Below are positions 42,380 to 51,085 of a DNA stretch of 64,000 nt, piece after piece; the first letter of the stretch is position 1; each line of letters opens with the position of its first letter. Source of the DNA: Rhizobium sp. RCAM05350 (GTDB lineage: Bacteria > Pseudomonadota > Alphaproteobacteria > Rhizobiales > Rhizobiaceae); the NCBI GenBank assembly GCA_024426085.1, contig CP087974.1, positions 62,001 through 126,000 on the forward strand, written 5' to 3'. The notes below the pieces were generated by a model that was not told the origin of the DNA, did not search any database, and saw only the letters and a list, made by a program, of their open reading frames with translations. The translations under genes were made by a program, and so were the position numbers.

Positions 42380-42718
42380 CTATTCGCTGAGGCGCCGCGC
42401 ATTGGCGCGTACACGCTTGCCGTATGGTTTCAGCGCTGCCACCGCAACGCGGTCGGAGGCTCCGGCCAGACCAGCGCAGGTGCCAGTCGCCAAGGCCGTT
42501 GCGGCGATCATGCCTTCGTTCGTCATGGCCATGCTCACCGCCATGACGCTTTCGGTAGCTGCCGACAATTTTTCGGTGATCATCCGGCTGACTTCAGCCG
42601 CTCCACTGGGAGATCCGCCGGACAGGGCAAAATCCTGCAGGCGCGAGGATATGACCATCGGGGCTTGAAACCACAGGCTGGCGAACTCGTCGAGCAGATC
42701 GGCACTGAAAAACATCAT
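42380..42718 (-). CDS. Conserved-looking 112-aa protein within the corrinoid operon
   Basis: Begins MMFFSADLLDEFASLWFQAP, then MVISSRLQDFALSGGSPSGAAEVSRMITEK and an Ala-rich helical second half (VMAVSMAMTNEGMIAATALATGTCAGLAG). ATG 42718 or 42715 is preceded by AGAGA. No named domain; weakly phasin-like composition. It sits 16 bases after the methyltransferase stop and 25 before the RACo-like gene, so it is probably co-transcribed. Intact. Confidence 0.65.
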   Translation of the reverse strand: MMFFSADLLDEFASLWFQAPMVISSRLQDFALSGGSPSGAAEVSRMITEKLSAATESVMAVSMAMTNEGMIAATALATGTCAGLAGASDRVAVAALKPYGKRVRANARRLSE

Positions 42719-42734
42719 TTCTCTTTTCTGGCGG

Positions 42735-43686
42735 TTATTCCGCCCTTGCGCGTCCAGCGCGCCCGCCACGGCGGCCACTTGAGGCGCCCGGTGCGGTTGC
42801 GGCAATGGCCACATGGCCGGCTGCCGGGTTATGATCGCGATAGGTCATGATCCAGGTACCGCAATTCTGGTCGGTCCCGTTCAGGACATTGGCCGCGCAG
42901 AACGGCTTCCATTTCCTGCGGACGGCAGGGATTCATGATCGCCGACGTCATGCCCGCACCGATGACCATGGGGATGAAGCCGGCATTGATGCCGTGGCGA
43001 TGCGGTAGGCCGAACGAGATGTTCGACAGGCCGCAGGTGGTGTTGACCTTCAGTTCGTTGCGCAGGCGGTGCAGAAGCGCAAAGACCTGCCGGCCCGCAT
43101 CACCAAGAGCACCGATCGGCATGACCAGCGGATCGACCACGATGTCGTGCGGCTTGATACCATAATCCATGGCGCGTTCGACAATTTTCTTCGCAACTGC
43201 GAAACGAACGTCCGATCCATCGAAATGCCGGTCTCGTCATTGGAGATGGCGACCACCGGAACGTCGTACTTCTTGCAGAGCGGCAGAATGGCTTCTGAGC
43301 TTTTCTTCTTCGCCGGTGACGGAGTTGACGAGCGGCCGGCCCTTGGCAACCTTCAGGGCGGCTTCGATGGCAGCCGTCACCGAGCTGTCGATCGACAGCG
43401 GAACGTCGACCAAGCCCTGGACGATTTCGAGCGTCTGGACCAGCAGGCCCGGCTCGGTCTCGTTCGGGTTGACGGACGTGACGCCGGCGTTGACGTCGAG
43501 CATGGTGGCGCCCGCGGCGACCTGTTCCAGCGCATCCTTGATGACCGTGTCGAAATTGCCGACGATCATCTCGGCGGCGAGCTTCTTGCGGCCGGTCGGA
43601 TTGATGCGTTCACCGATGACGCAGAAGGGCTGGTCGAAGCCGATGATGATCTCGCGGGTGGCAGAGGCAACGATGGTGCGGGTCAT
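42735..43686 (-). CDS. Methyltetrahydrofolate:corrinoid methyltransferase (pterin-binding family), frameshifted
   Basis: About 317 residues of the AcsE/MtgA-type pterin-binding fold, moving a methyl group between tetrahydrofolate and a corrinoid protein. Start MTRTIVASATREIIIGFDQPFCVIGERINPTGRKKL; MLDVNAGVTSVNPNETEPGLL (pterin pocket), PLSIDSSVTAAIEAALKVAKG, then EAILPLCKKYDVPVVAISNDE and IVVDPLVMPIGA. Frame changes near 43300, 43190 and 42893. An unusual C-terminal RGG-like tail (SSGRRGGRAGRARAE) ends at TAA 42735. In the glycine betaine pathway it would pass the methyl group to THF. Confidence 0.86.
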
Positions 43687-43784
43687 GTCTGATCCTTAGG
43701 GTCGGTGAGCGCGTTCCGCTTGGTCGGCGCCGAATGGTTTGTCAAAGGCGGACCGTGACCGGCCCTGTTCGGTTACTGTCATCG

Positions 43785-44880
43785 TCAATGCGGGTGGTGC
43801 GCGGCAACGTCCGCCATCTCCTGCTGGTTTTCCGTCTTGCCGTCCTTCAGCGCCTCCAGCCGCTGGGCGACCATGACGTCTCCCAGATTGTGCTCGCGCT
43901 TCCAGGGGGTGCGGCCTTTCAAGACACCGGATTCGTGGACGATCTCGGCGACATATTCTTCCTGCCGGTAGGCCATGACATGCACGCCGGAAACGCCCTT
44001 GATCTCCTTCACCTCGTTGATGATGTCGATGCAGAGCTGCTTGCCTTCCTTCTTCTGGTCTTCAGCGCCTTCCAGCCGCTTGATGATCGCATCGGGGATA
44101 TGGATGCCCGGCACGTTGTTGCGGATCCAGTTGGCGGTCTTGGCAGAGGCCAGAGGCCCGACGCCGACGAGGATGAAGCATTTTTCATCGAAACCGAGGT
44201 CGCGCACCTTGTTCATGTAGTCGTGGAACATCGGCACGTCGAAGCAGTACTGGCTCTGGACGAACTGGGCGCCGGCCTCGATCTTTTTGCCAAGGCGATA
44301 GGGACGGAAATCATACGGCGGCGCGAACGGATTGATTGCCACGCCGAGAAAGACCTGCGGCGGTGTCGTCAGCTTGCGGCCGGAGAGGAACTTGCCGTTG
44401 TCGCGCATGATCCGCACGGTTTCGAGCAGCGACATGCAGTCGAGGTCGAAGACGGGTTTGGCACCTGGCTGATCGCCGGCCTGCACGCCGTCGCCGGTCA
44501 GGCACATCATGTTGGCCACACCCATGGCCGCTGCGCCCAACACGTCGCCCTGAATGGCGATACGGTTCTTGTCGCGGCAGGCGATCTGCATGATCGGTGC
44601 ATAACCCATGCGGGTGAGCAGGGCGCAGATGCCGACCGAGGACATATGGCAATTGGCCCCGGACGCATCGACTGCATTGATGCCGTCAACCCAGCCCTCG
44701 AAAATGGCGGCGCGTTCGTAGACATCTTCCGGATTGGCGCTGTCGGGCGGGTTCAGTTCGGCGGTGACGGCGAATTCTGCCGCGGCGCAGAACGCGCTCC
44801 AGGCGGCCGCGCGAGGAATGGCCGGGCAGGGGATCGAGCGGAAGATCACGGCCGAGCGGGTTTTCATCGATATGGGCCAT
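43785..44880 (-). CDS. metF: Methylenetetrahydrofolate reductase, frameshifted
   Basis: About 365 residues of the MetF TIM-barrel flavoprotein, converting methyl- and methylene-THF. ATG 44880 begins MAHIDENPLGRDLPLDPL. A frame change near 44783 leads into EFAVTAELNPPDSANPEDV, DGINAVDASGANCHMSSVG, CLTGDGVQAGDQPGAKPVFDLD and QSQYCFDVPMFHDYM, all MTHFR motifs. It is longer than E. coli MetF at the C-terminus (YRQEEYVAEIVHESGVLKGR). Beside the stand-alone MTHFR C-terminal protein and the corrinoid genes, it likely works in the oxidative direction from methyl-THF. Confidence 0.88.
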
Positions 44881-44883
44881 GGC

Positions 44884-45464
44884 TCAGGCGTCCTTTGCGG
44901 CGGCAGCGGCTTCGCGGGCTTCGGCGGCCTGCGCGGTGACGCGCAGCCAGGACGATGTTTCTGCGCAGCGACTGATTGACGGGGTTCTGCACGTTCATGA
45001 TCGCATCCCCCTTCACCATGTTGCACGAGCCTTCCCAAGCCTTGACCCAGACGCAGGGCATATCCGGTTCGACCTCGCAATTGCCGTTGGCACGCACGCC
45101 GCCGCAGGGGCCGTTGCGCAGCTGCTTGGGGCAGTTCATCGGGCAGGACATGCCGGTCGACGACAAAACACACTGGCCGCACATGCGACAGTCGAACAAC
45201 AGGCCCTTGACGTTGCGTTCAATGAAGGTGATCGGCGTTTCCACCCGGTTGTAGCCTATCGCCTTCCACAGTGGATGAAGCAACAGGAAGACATCGGCGA
45301 AACGAGTGATAGAACCATTCGAGGAAGCGCGAATGGCGGACGGCCCAGAGACGGATCGTATAGCTGCGGCGGGCGCGGCGGTTGGGTGAGACACCGGATG
45401 GTGTATAGGCCCCGGTGGCGGCCTTCCTGGCAGGAGCGGCATTGCCGGGTTTTGCGTCAGCCAT
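44884..45464 (-). CDS. MTHFR C-terminal (Cys-rich) domain protein, frameshifted
   Basis: About 192 residues. It begins MADAKPGNAAPARKAATGAY and, after a frame change near 45300, FADVFLLLHPLWKAIGYN and a Cys-rich motif CRMCGQCVLSSTG, CPMNCPKQLRNGPCGG, CEVEPDMPCVW, the fingerprint of the MTHFR_C family, probably binding Fe-S or zinc. A shift near 44965 gives the Ala-rich end AAAAAKDA at 44884. Its ATG overlaps the preceding stop (ATGGCTGA), and metF starts four bases away, so the two products probably form a MetF-MTHFR_C redox complex. Confidence 0.8.
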
Positions 45465-45760
45465 TGTCTTTGCCACCGGATTTGACGAGGGCGACCAAGC
45501 GCTCCTTGTCGTAAGCTGCTTCCAGTTCGGCTGCGGCTTTGTCGGCTTCCATTTCCAGGTCGTCCGGAAACAGGCGTCGGGTCGGCCTTGCGCCATTCCG
45601 CCAGATAATCGCCGCTATCTGCGGCCCCGGTGCGCATGGCGCACATGTCGATCGCTTCGGTAAAACGCAAGGTCAGCTCGCGCTTTGCGGTCTTGCGTCC
45701 CTGCTTGATGATGACCTGCGCCGGAATATCGCGCCAGTAAACGATAATGCGATCTGCCAT
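45457..45760 (-). CDS. Small 'virulence factor' family protein, frameshifted
   Basis: About 100 residues beginning MADRIIVYWRDIPAQVIIKQGR, followed by KRELTLRFTEAIDMCAMRTG. This matches the Virulence_fact (PF13769-type) pattern in alphaproteobacteria. Frame change near 45583; the tail is MEADKAAAELEAAYDKERL, ending KSGGKDNG at TGA 45457. It overlaps the next gene by eight bases. Despite the family name, the constant linkage seen here to MTHFR_C and MetF suggests a role in one-carbon metabolism; that is inference. Confidence 0.72.
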
Positions 45761-45872
45761 ATGCCCGAAATCTCCTCTTGCCCGACAATGCGCATCTTGC
45801 CGCGTCATGGCTCACCTTGGCACGACGCGCGTCATGCTCAAAAGCGACCTGTCCTCAATGTTGACGATATAA

Positions 45873-46646
45873 CTACCAGATGCCGCATGAGAAGCCATTC
45901 CAGAGCCATGTCCAGATCGGTGGATGATACCACTGGCGCGAATTGCCGTTTGCCGGCAGGGGCTTGAGATTGCCCGACAGCGCGTCGTCGACGGCGCGCA
46001 TGGCAATGCCGATGGAGGCTGCCGTCTGCAGCAGCGGATAGGTGTGCATCGTGTCGCTTTTCGACGGTGTCATGCGTGATTGATAAAGAATGTCGCCAGT
46101 GTCGACACCTGCATCGACCAGGTGCACGGTAGCACCGAAATTAGCCTCGTCGTTTTCCACGCGCCCAATATCCCCCATCAGCCCGCGATACTGCGGATTA
46201 ATGCCGGCATGGAAGTTGATGACCGGGCAGGGCAGGGCCGCGAGCGTCGATGCGGACAGCATGCGACAGCTGACAAGGAATACGACCGCCGGATTGAGTG
46301 CCCGGATATGCTCGACTGCGGATGGCGTGTTGATAGAGTCTATCGCGATGACCGGAACAGCGAGGTTTTCGTGGTCATCAACGTCATGTTGGCGAAGGAT
46401 TTCCGTGGCGCGCTTCTCGGTAAACCGCTTGCCGAATTTGGAGGCGACCATCGTGGCAAACTGGCCGACCGCCGTAACCAGCCCCAGCTTGCGGATGCGA
46501 CGCTTGAGGAAAACTGATTTGGATTCGGGCTGTTCCAGCAGGACGGTAACGTTGGCGAAGCGGGCGCGTAGCGCATTGATCAGGACCTGCGGGTTGCGTC
46601 CACCGGCGGTCACGACAAGGATCGGTTTGTTGGCTGCGGAGGTCAT
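45873..46646 (-). CDS. Formyltransferase domain protein
   Basis: Intact 257-residue protein with the formyltransferase catalytic pattern: VINFHAGINPQYRG (Asn and His of the N-x-H motif) and VHLVDAGVDTGDILYQ (Asp). It uses formyl-THF as donor for an unknown acceptor, possibly a sugar or an amine. It starts MTSAANKPILVVTAGG. Located between ExoD-like and the MetF group on the same strand, it could use the folate pool fed by this locus or modify exopolysaccharide. Confidence 0.82.
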   Translation of the reverse strand: MTSAANKPILVVTAGGRNPQVLINALRARFANVTVLLEQPESKSVFLKRRIRKLGLVTAVGQFATMVASKFGKRFTEKRATEILRQHDVDDHENLAVPVIAIDSINTPSAVEHIRALNPAVVFLVSCRMLSASTLAALPCPVINFHAGINPQYRGLMGDIGRVENDEANFGATVHLVDAGVDTGDILYQSRMTPSKSDTMHTYPLLQTAASIGIAMRAVDDALSGNLKPLPANGNSRQWYHPPIWTWLWNGFSCGIW

Positions 46647-46674
46647 TCCGAGGATCTATCTCAAAAGATGAAGG

Positions 46675-47304
46675 TCAGGAGGCGCCGGCGGCAAGGATGA
46701 CGGTGCCTGCGACGGCAAGGGAGGCGATGCCGATCAGGGCACCGGCGATAAGACCAAGACCGTCCCGCTCCGTATGGGCAAAGCCGATGACGGCAAGCGC
46801 AAAGGCAGGCAACCAGTTGCCGAAGGGAATGGGCAGGAAGATCACCACCGCGAGAATGAGTGCCAAGAGGCCGATCAGTCTTTCAGCGAAACGGCTGCCG
46901 AGAAACCAGCCGCGCGGCTTGATCAGGGTTTCGGGCGCTGTAGCCAGGGCGAGACGCGGTTGACGAAGACGAAGAATGTCGCGTTGTCAAATGCGTAGTC
47001 GCCCATGCGTTTCGGCAGCCAGATGCGGGCGCGCCGGGGAGGCGAACATCTGCCAGGCGATGAAGATGAGCGGCAGGCCGAGGATGAAGGTGGCGCCGGG
47101 CGGTAGCGGTATCAGGTTGGGAAGGGCGAAGATGACGAGGAAAGCACCGAAGGAACGGTCTTCCATGGCGGCAGCGAGGTCGCGCAGTGTGATTTTCGAG
47201 CCGGCATTGAGCGAGAGATTGCGCAGGAGCTGGGACAATTGCTGCGGATGATGGCTGTGTGTTGCCGTTCTCGCCGATAGGTCCGTTGCGAAAATGTCCG
47301 TCAT
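46675..47304 (-). CDS. ExoD-like exopolysaccharide synthesis membrane protein, frameshifted
   Basis: About 209 residues, start MTDIFATDLSARTATH, with the ExoD family block LRDLAAAMEDRSFGAFLVIFALPNLIPLPPGA, GLPLIFIAWQMF and a C-terminal LALILAVVIFLPIPFGNWLPAFALA. Frame changes near 47030 and 46955. Multi-span inner-membrane protein whose homologues influence EPS production and alkaline tolerance in rhizobia. Not obviously linked to the one-carbon genes around it. Confidence 0.82.
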
Positions 47305-47428
47305 CCCCGTCACCTTTTGTTGTGTTTGTTCGGGCGAGTGTGGCGGGCAGCGGTTACAATGCACTTAAATCAAATGCGGCGCTTGGCGCATAATTGAGAG
47401 CAAGGCTAACAGATGGTTTCCGAGGCGT

Positions 47429-48028
47429 TCAGGCGTGCAGAAGTGCCGGGGTGAGGTCGCCGTAACCGGTGAAACGGTACTCGTAGGTTAGCCCCAGCGT
47501 TTCAGCGGCTTTGCGGGCTTTTTCCTGCAGCTTTTCGTCTTCGACCTGCGAGAGATAGACGAGTTTCTTGTAGTGGCCGAAATACATGTCGCGCAATTCC
47601 GGATGGCGGTCGAGGCCGAGCGGTTCGATGACGAAGGCCTCGAACTGGCGGGCGAGGAAATCGGTCAGGAAGAAAGACGTGAAATCCTCGTCCCAGCCAG
47701 CCTCGAAAGCGGCATTGCCGGCAAAGAAGGAAAAACAGTGCGGTCCGGCGATACGCTCGACCTTCTCCTCCTCGCAGAGCTTGTCGAGTAGCCCCCCGGT
47801 GCCGCAATCGGCATAGGCGACGAAGATCCGTTCAAAGCCTTCGGCGCGGGCCTTGTCTATGGCGGTTTTGATGCCGGGCGTGATCTTGTCGGGTGTGTTG
47901 TGCCAGATCGCTGGAAGACAGGTAAGGTCGATATGACTAAGCTTGTTTGCCCTGCAAACGGCGAGAATTTCACGGGCGATCGCGCCACAACCAATGACGT
48001 GAACTTTTTCCGTTTTCGCGCGTTCCAT
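47429..48028 (-). CDS. DUF1638 domain protein
   Basis: Intact 199 residues from ATG 48028 (MERAKTEKVHVIGCGAIAREIL). Conserved Cys and charged stretches include HIDLTCLPAIWHNTPDKI, VAYADCGTGGLLDKLCEEE and GPHCFSFFAG, ending ALLHA. DUF1638 genes recur next to corrinoid methyltransferase genes in bacteria and archaea, but their function is not established. It begins the minus-strand run that includes the MetF and RACo-like genes and is divergent from the entericidin-like gene. Confidence 0.8.
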   Translation of the reverse strand: MERAKTEKVHVIGCGAIAREILAVCRANKLSHIDLTCLPAIWHNTPDKITPGIKTAIDKARAEGFERIFVAYADCGTGGLLDKLCEEEKVERIAGPHCFSFFAGNAAFEAGWDEDFTSFFLTDFLARQFEAFVIEPLGLDRHPELRDMYFGHYKKLVYLSQVEDEKLQEKARKAAETLGLTYEYRFTGYGDLTPALLHA

Positions 48029-48087
48029 AGCCGAAAATCTTTCTTCCACGTCAACCTGATCCGTCACAAGCATAGGGAACCCAAGCC

Positions 48088-48244
48088 ATGACAGCAAAGA
48101 CAATCGCCACCATCGGCATCGTCCTATTTTCCATCACCACTCTGGCCTCGTGCGGCAACACGATCCGCGGCTTGGGCCATGATACCGCCAATGCGGTGGA
48201 TGCAACCCAGGACGCCGGCCATAGCGTCGGGCGCTGCCAACTAA
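48088..48244 (+). CDS. Entericidin-like small lipoprotein, frameshifted at the 3' end
   Basis: Starts MTAKTIATIGIVLFSITTLASC, a lipoprotein signal with LASC lipobox, followed by the entericidin pattern GNTIRGLGHDTANAVDATQDAGHSVGR. Two bases appear to be missing near 48233; the usual ending AAN-stop then falls at TAA 48242-48244. About 52 residues. Entericidins are small envelope lipoproteins tied to stationary-phase stress. A bidirectional terminator follows. Confidence 0.75.
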
Positions 48245-48263
48245 AGCTTGGCCCTCATATAAG

Positions 48264-48301
48264 AAAACCGGCCGCGCTTTTCATCCGCGCGGCCGGTTTT
48301 T
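48264..48301. terminator. Bidirectional terminator between entericidin and corrinoid-protein genes
   Basis: AAAACCGGCCGCGC/GCGCGGCCGGTTTT, a perfect 14-bp stem with a 9-base loop; T-runs on both strands. The flanking genes converge, so it serves both. Confidence 0.9.
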
Positions 48302-48321
48302 GCGTGGTCAAACGTATTTGA

Positions 48322-49020
48322 TCAGGCGCCGGCCAAAAGATTGTGCTTGCGCTTCATGAATTCCTTGGCGGTTTCAACGGCCACAGCGGCATCGCGGCAA
48401 TAGGCGTCTGCACCCACGGCCTTGCCGAATTCCTCATTCAACGGCGCGCCGCCGACCAGAATGACATAGTCATCGCGCATGCCCTTTTCCTTCATCGTAT
48501 CGATCACGACCTTCATATAGGGCATGGTCGTGGTCAAAAGGGCGGACATGCCGAGGATATCCGGCTTTTCGCGCTCGATGGCATCGAGGTAGTTTTCGAC
48601 CGGATTGTTGATGCCGAGGTCGATGACGTCGAAGCCAGCGCCTTCCATCATCATGCCGACAAGGTTCTTTCCGATGTCGTGGATATCGCCCTTGACGGTG
48701 CCGATGACCATCTTGCCCTGCTTTGGCGCGCCGGTGGCGGCGAGCAGGGGACGCAGGATGAACATGCCGGCCTTCATGGCGTTGGCAGACAGCAGAACTT
48801 CCGGAACGAACAGAATGCCGTCGCGGAAATCGACGCCGACGATGCGCATGCCTTCGACCAGTGCCTGGGTCAGGATATCGTAGGGCACCCAGCCGCGCTT
48901 CAGCAGGATATTGGTCGCGTCCTCGATTTCTTCCTTCAGGCCATCGTAGAGGTCGTCATGCATCTGCTGCACGAGTTCGTCGTCGGAAAGATCCTCGAGA
49001 ATGATTTCGTCGTCTGCCAT
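48322..49020 (-). CDS. Corrinoid (B12-binding) methyltransferase partner protein
   Basis: Intact 232 residues: N-terminal helical cap (about residues 10-95, ALVEGMRIVGVDFRDGILFVPEVLLSA) and a Rossmann cobalamin domain with the lower-ligand motif GDIHDIGKNLV and later MSALLTTTMPYMKVV and VGGAPL. It is the methyl carrier between an MttB/MtgB-type methyltransferase and the methyl-THF transferase. Divergent from the mtgB-like gene at 49406; the acidic start EIILEDLSDDELVQQM is typical of MttC/MtgC proteins. Confidence 0.92.
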   Translation of the reverse strand: MADDEIILEDLSDDELVQQMHDDLYDGLKEEIEDATNILLKRGWVPYDILTQALVEGMRIVGVDFRDGILFVPEVLLSANAMKAGMFILRPLLAATGAPKQGKMVIGTVKGDIHDIGKNLVGMMMEGAGFDVIDLGINNPVENYLDAIEREKPDILGMSALLTTTMPYMKVVIDTMKEKGMRDDYVILVGGAPLNEEFGKAVGADAYCRDAAVAVETAKEFMKRKHNLLAGA

Positions 49021-49405
49021 GATGGTTTTCCTCGGTTCCTGGCGCTGTCAGGCTCAAACCTCCCCGACGCAGGCACTATACTTAGCTTTGTTGTTTCCAA
49101 AAGCTCTTTTCGAAAGCTTGACGCCGCATGCGATGAAAAACGACGGCACTACGATAGCTGGAGCCCGCATCCGGCGGCACCCAATAAAAACAATATATTG
49201 CCTGCTTTGACCGCCCGAAAATATGTTATCGGCAATTTAGAAATGCCGAGCGCTGAGCCTGGGGCCGAGCCTTTGCCGACATGGCCAGCCCCGATCGTGT
49301 CCGAGTTGCGCCACCCTGTGGCGCATTGAGAACTCGTTCGGATGCAGAGGCTTGGTAGCATAGGTTCGACAGGTGCGCAGACGTGGCGCGGGAGAGGATA
49401 AAGAA
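49021..49405. promoter_or_regulatory. Divergent control region between corrinoid protein and mtgB-like genes
   Basis: 385 bases with no gene. It contains AT-rich stretches at 49185-49240 (possible promoters) and a perfect 8-bp hairpin TGCGCCAC-CCT-GTGGCGCA at 49307-49325 in the presumed leader of the mtgB-like gene. I looked for a B12 riboswitch box and did not find a convincing one. AGAGGAT precedes ATG 49406. Confidence 0.45.
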
Positions 49406-50978
49406 ATGGTAGATGTGACCGAGCAAACGGAAGAAACCGGCGGACGCCGTTCACGCGGCGAGGGCCGGGGTGCTGCGGCCCGCCGCGCCTCGCGCACCGG
49501 CGGCGGCGCACCGCCTTCGCTTCCCTATATCACCCGTAAAATTCGCGAATACGAAGTACTCGACGAAGAAGGCCTGGCGCTGATCGAGGCCAATGCCGAC
49601 CTGATCCTCGAAGAAATCGGCATCGAGTTCCGTGACGACGAAGAGGCGCTGGCGCTTTGGAAGCAAGCCGGAGCCGACGTGCGGGGACAGCGCGTGCATT
49701 TCCCCAAGGGCCTGTGCCGCGAGATCCTGAAGACTGCGCCCTCCAACTTCACCTGGCATGCGCGCAATCCCGAGCGCAATGTCCAGATCGGCGGCAAGGC
49801 GACGGTGTTTGCACCGGTTTACGGACCTCCCTTCGTGCGCGACCTCGAAGGCAAGCGCCGCTATGCGACGATCGAGGATTTCCGCAATTTCGTAAAACTC
49901 GCCTATATGGCGCCGTCGATGCACTCCTCGGGCGGCACCGTTTGCGAGCCGGTCGATATTCCGGTCAACAAGCGCCATCTCGATATGGTCTACAGCCACA
50001 TCAAATATTCCGACAAGCCGTTCATGGGATCGGTGACGGCGCCGGAACGCGCCGAAGACACGATCGCCATGGCAAAGCTGGTGTTCGGCGATGATTTCGT
50101 CGAAAACAACTGCGTTACGCTGAACCTGATCAATGCCAACTCGCCGATGGTTTTCGACGAGACTATGGTCGGTGCCTTGAAGGTCTATGCCCGGCACAAC
50201 CAGGCCTGCGTGATCTCGCCGTTCATCCTTTCCGGCGCCATGAGCCCGGTGACGGTGGCGGGAACGCTGACGCAGATTCTTGCGGAAGTGCTGGCAGGTG
50301 CTGCGTTCACGCAGTTGATCCTGCAAGGGCGCGCCGGTTCTGTTCGGCACGTTCGCTGCCTCTATCTCGATGCAGTCGGGTGCGCCGACCTTCGGTACAC
50401 CGGAGCCGTCGCTGGTCTCCTACGGTGCCGCCCAGCTTGCCCGCCGCCTCGGCCTGCCGTTCCGCACCGGCGGATCGCTCTGCGGCTCCAAGGTTCCCGA
50501 CGCTCAGGCAGCGCACGAGATCGGCCAACACGCTGAACATGACGCTGCTCGCCGGCACGAACTTCGTTCTGCACGCAGCGGGATGGTTGGAGGGCGGTCT
50601 GGTCAGTTCTTACGAAAAATTCATGATCGATCAGGACCAGCTCGGCATGATGCAGAAGATGGCGGAAGGCGTCGATCTCTCCGAAAACGCGCAGGCGCTC
50701 GATGCCATCCGCGAAGTCGGTCCGGGCAGCCATTATCTCGGCTGCGCCCATACGCAGGCCAACTTCCAGACGGCGTTCTATCGCTCGGCGCTGGCCGACA
50801 ATAATTCCTTCGAGCAGTGGGAAATCGAGGGTGAGAAGCGCGTCGAGCAGCGTGCCAATGCGCTCGCCCGCAGCTGGCTGGAACATTACGAACGGCCGCC
50901 GCTCGATCCGGCCGTCGATGCGGCTCTTCTCGACTATATCGCCAAAAGAAGGATTCGATGCCCGACGCCTTCACTTGA
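49406..50978 (+). CDS. Trimethylamine/glycine betaine methyltransferase family protein (non-Pyl MttB homologue), frameshifted
   Basis: About 523 residues of the MttB superfamily. A Gly/Arg-rich leader (about residues 1-35) precedes SLPYITRKIREYEVLDEEGL, RNPERNVQIGGKATVFAP, and later MQSGAPTFGTPEPSLVSYGAAQLARRLGLP and GCAHTQANFQTAF. There is no in-frame TAG, so it is not a pyrrolysine enzyme; family knowledge then favours a betaine, as with MtgB of Desulfitobacterium. Frame changes near 50325, 50520 and 50946. It would methylate the adjoining corrinoid protein. Confidence 0.85.
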
Positions 50979-51085
50979 AGAGAGCCCGAACAAGCCAGGG
51001 AGCAAGGCGGAGCGGCGCAAGTGGCGGATTTCATTCAGAAGGAAGTCTGGCGCCCACATCATGACAGGCAGGGGCCGAAACCGAA

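Noticed and set aside
43734..44939. Plus-strand open frame (about 401 codons) opposite metF
   Set aside because: Antisense composition and no motif; the minus strand has MTHFR signatures.
49021..49405. Possible cobalamin riboswitch before the mtgB-like gene
   Set aside because: I found no convincing B12 box or the required stem arrangement; only a short hairpin at 49307-49325.
49406..50978. Pyrrolysine-dependent MttB
   Set aside because: No in-frame TAG; breaks are one-base shifts, not an amber codon.
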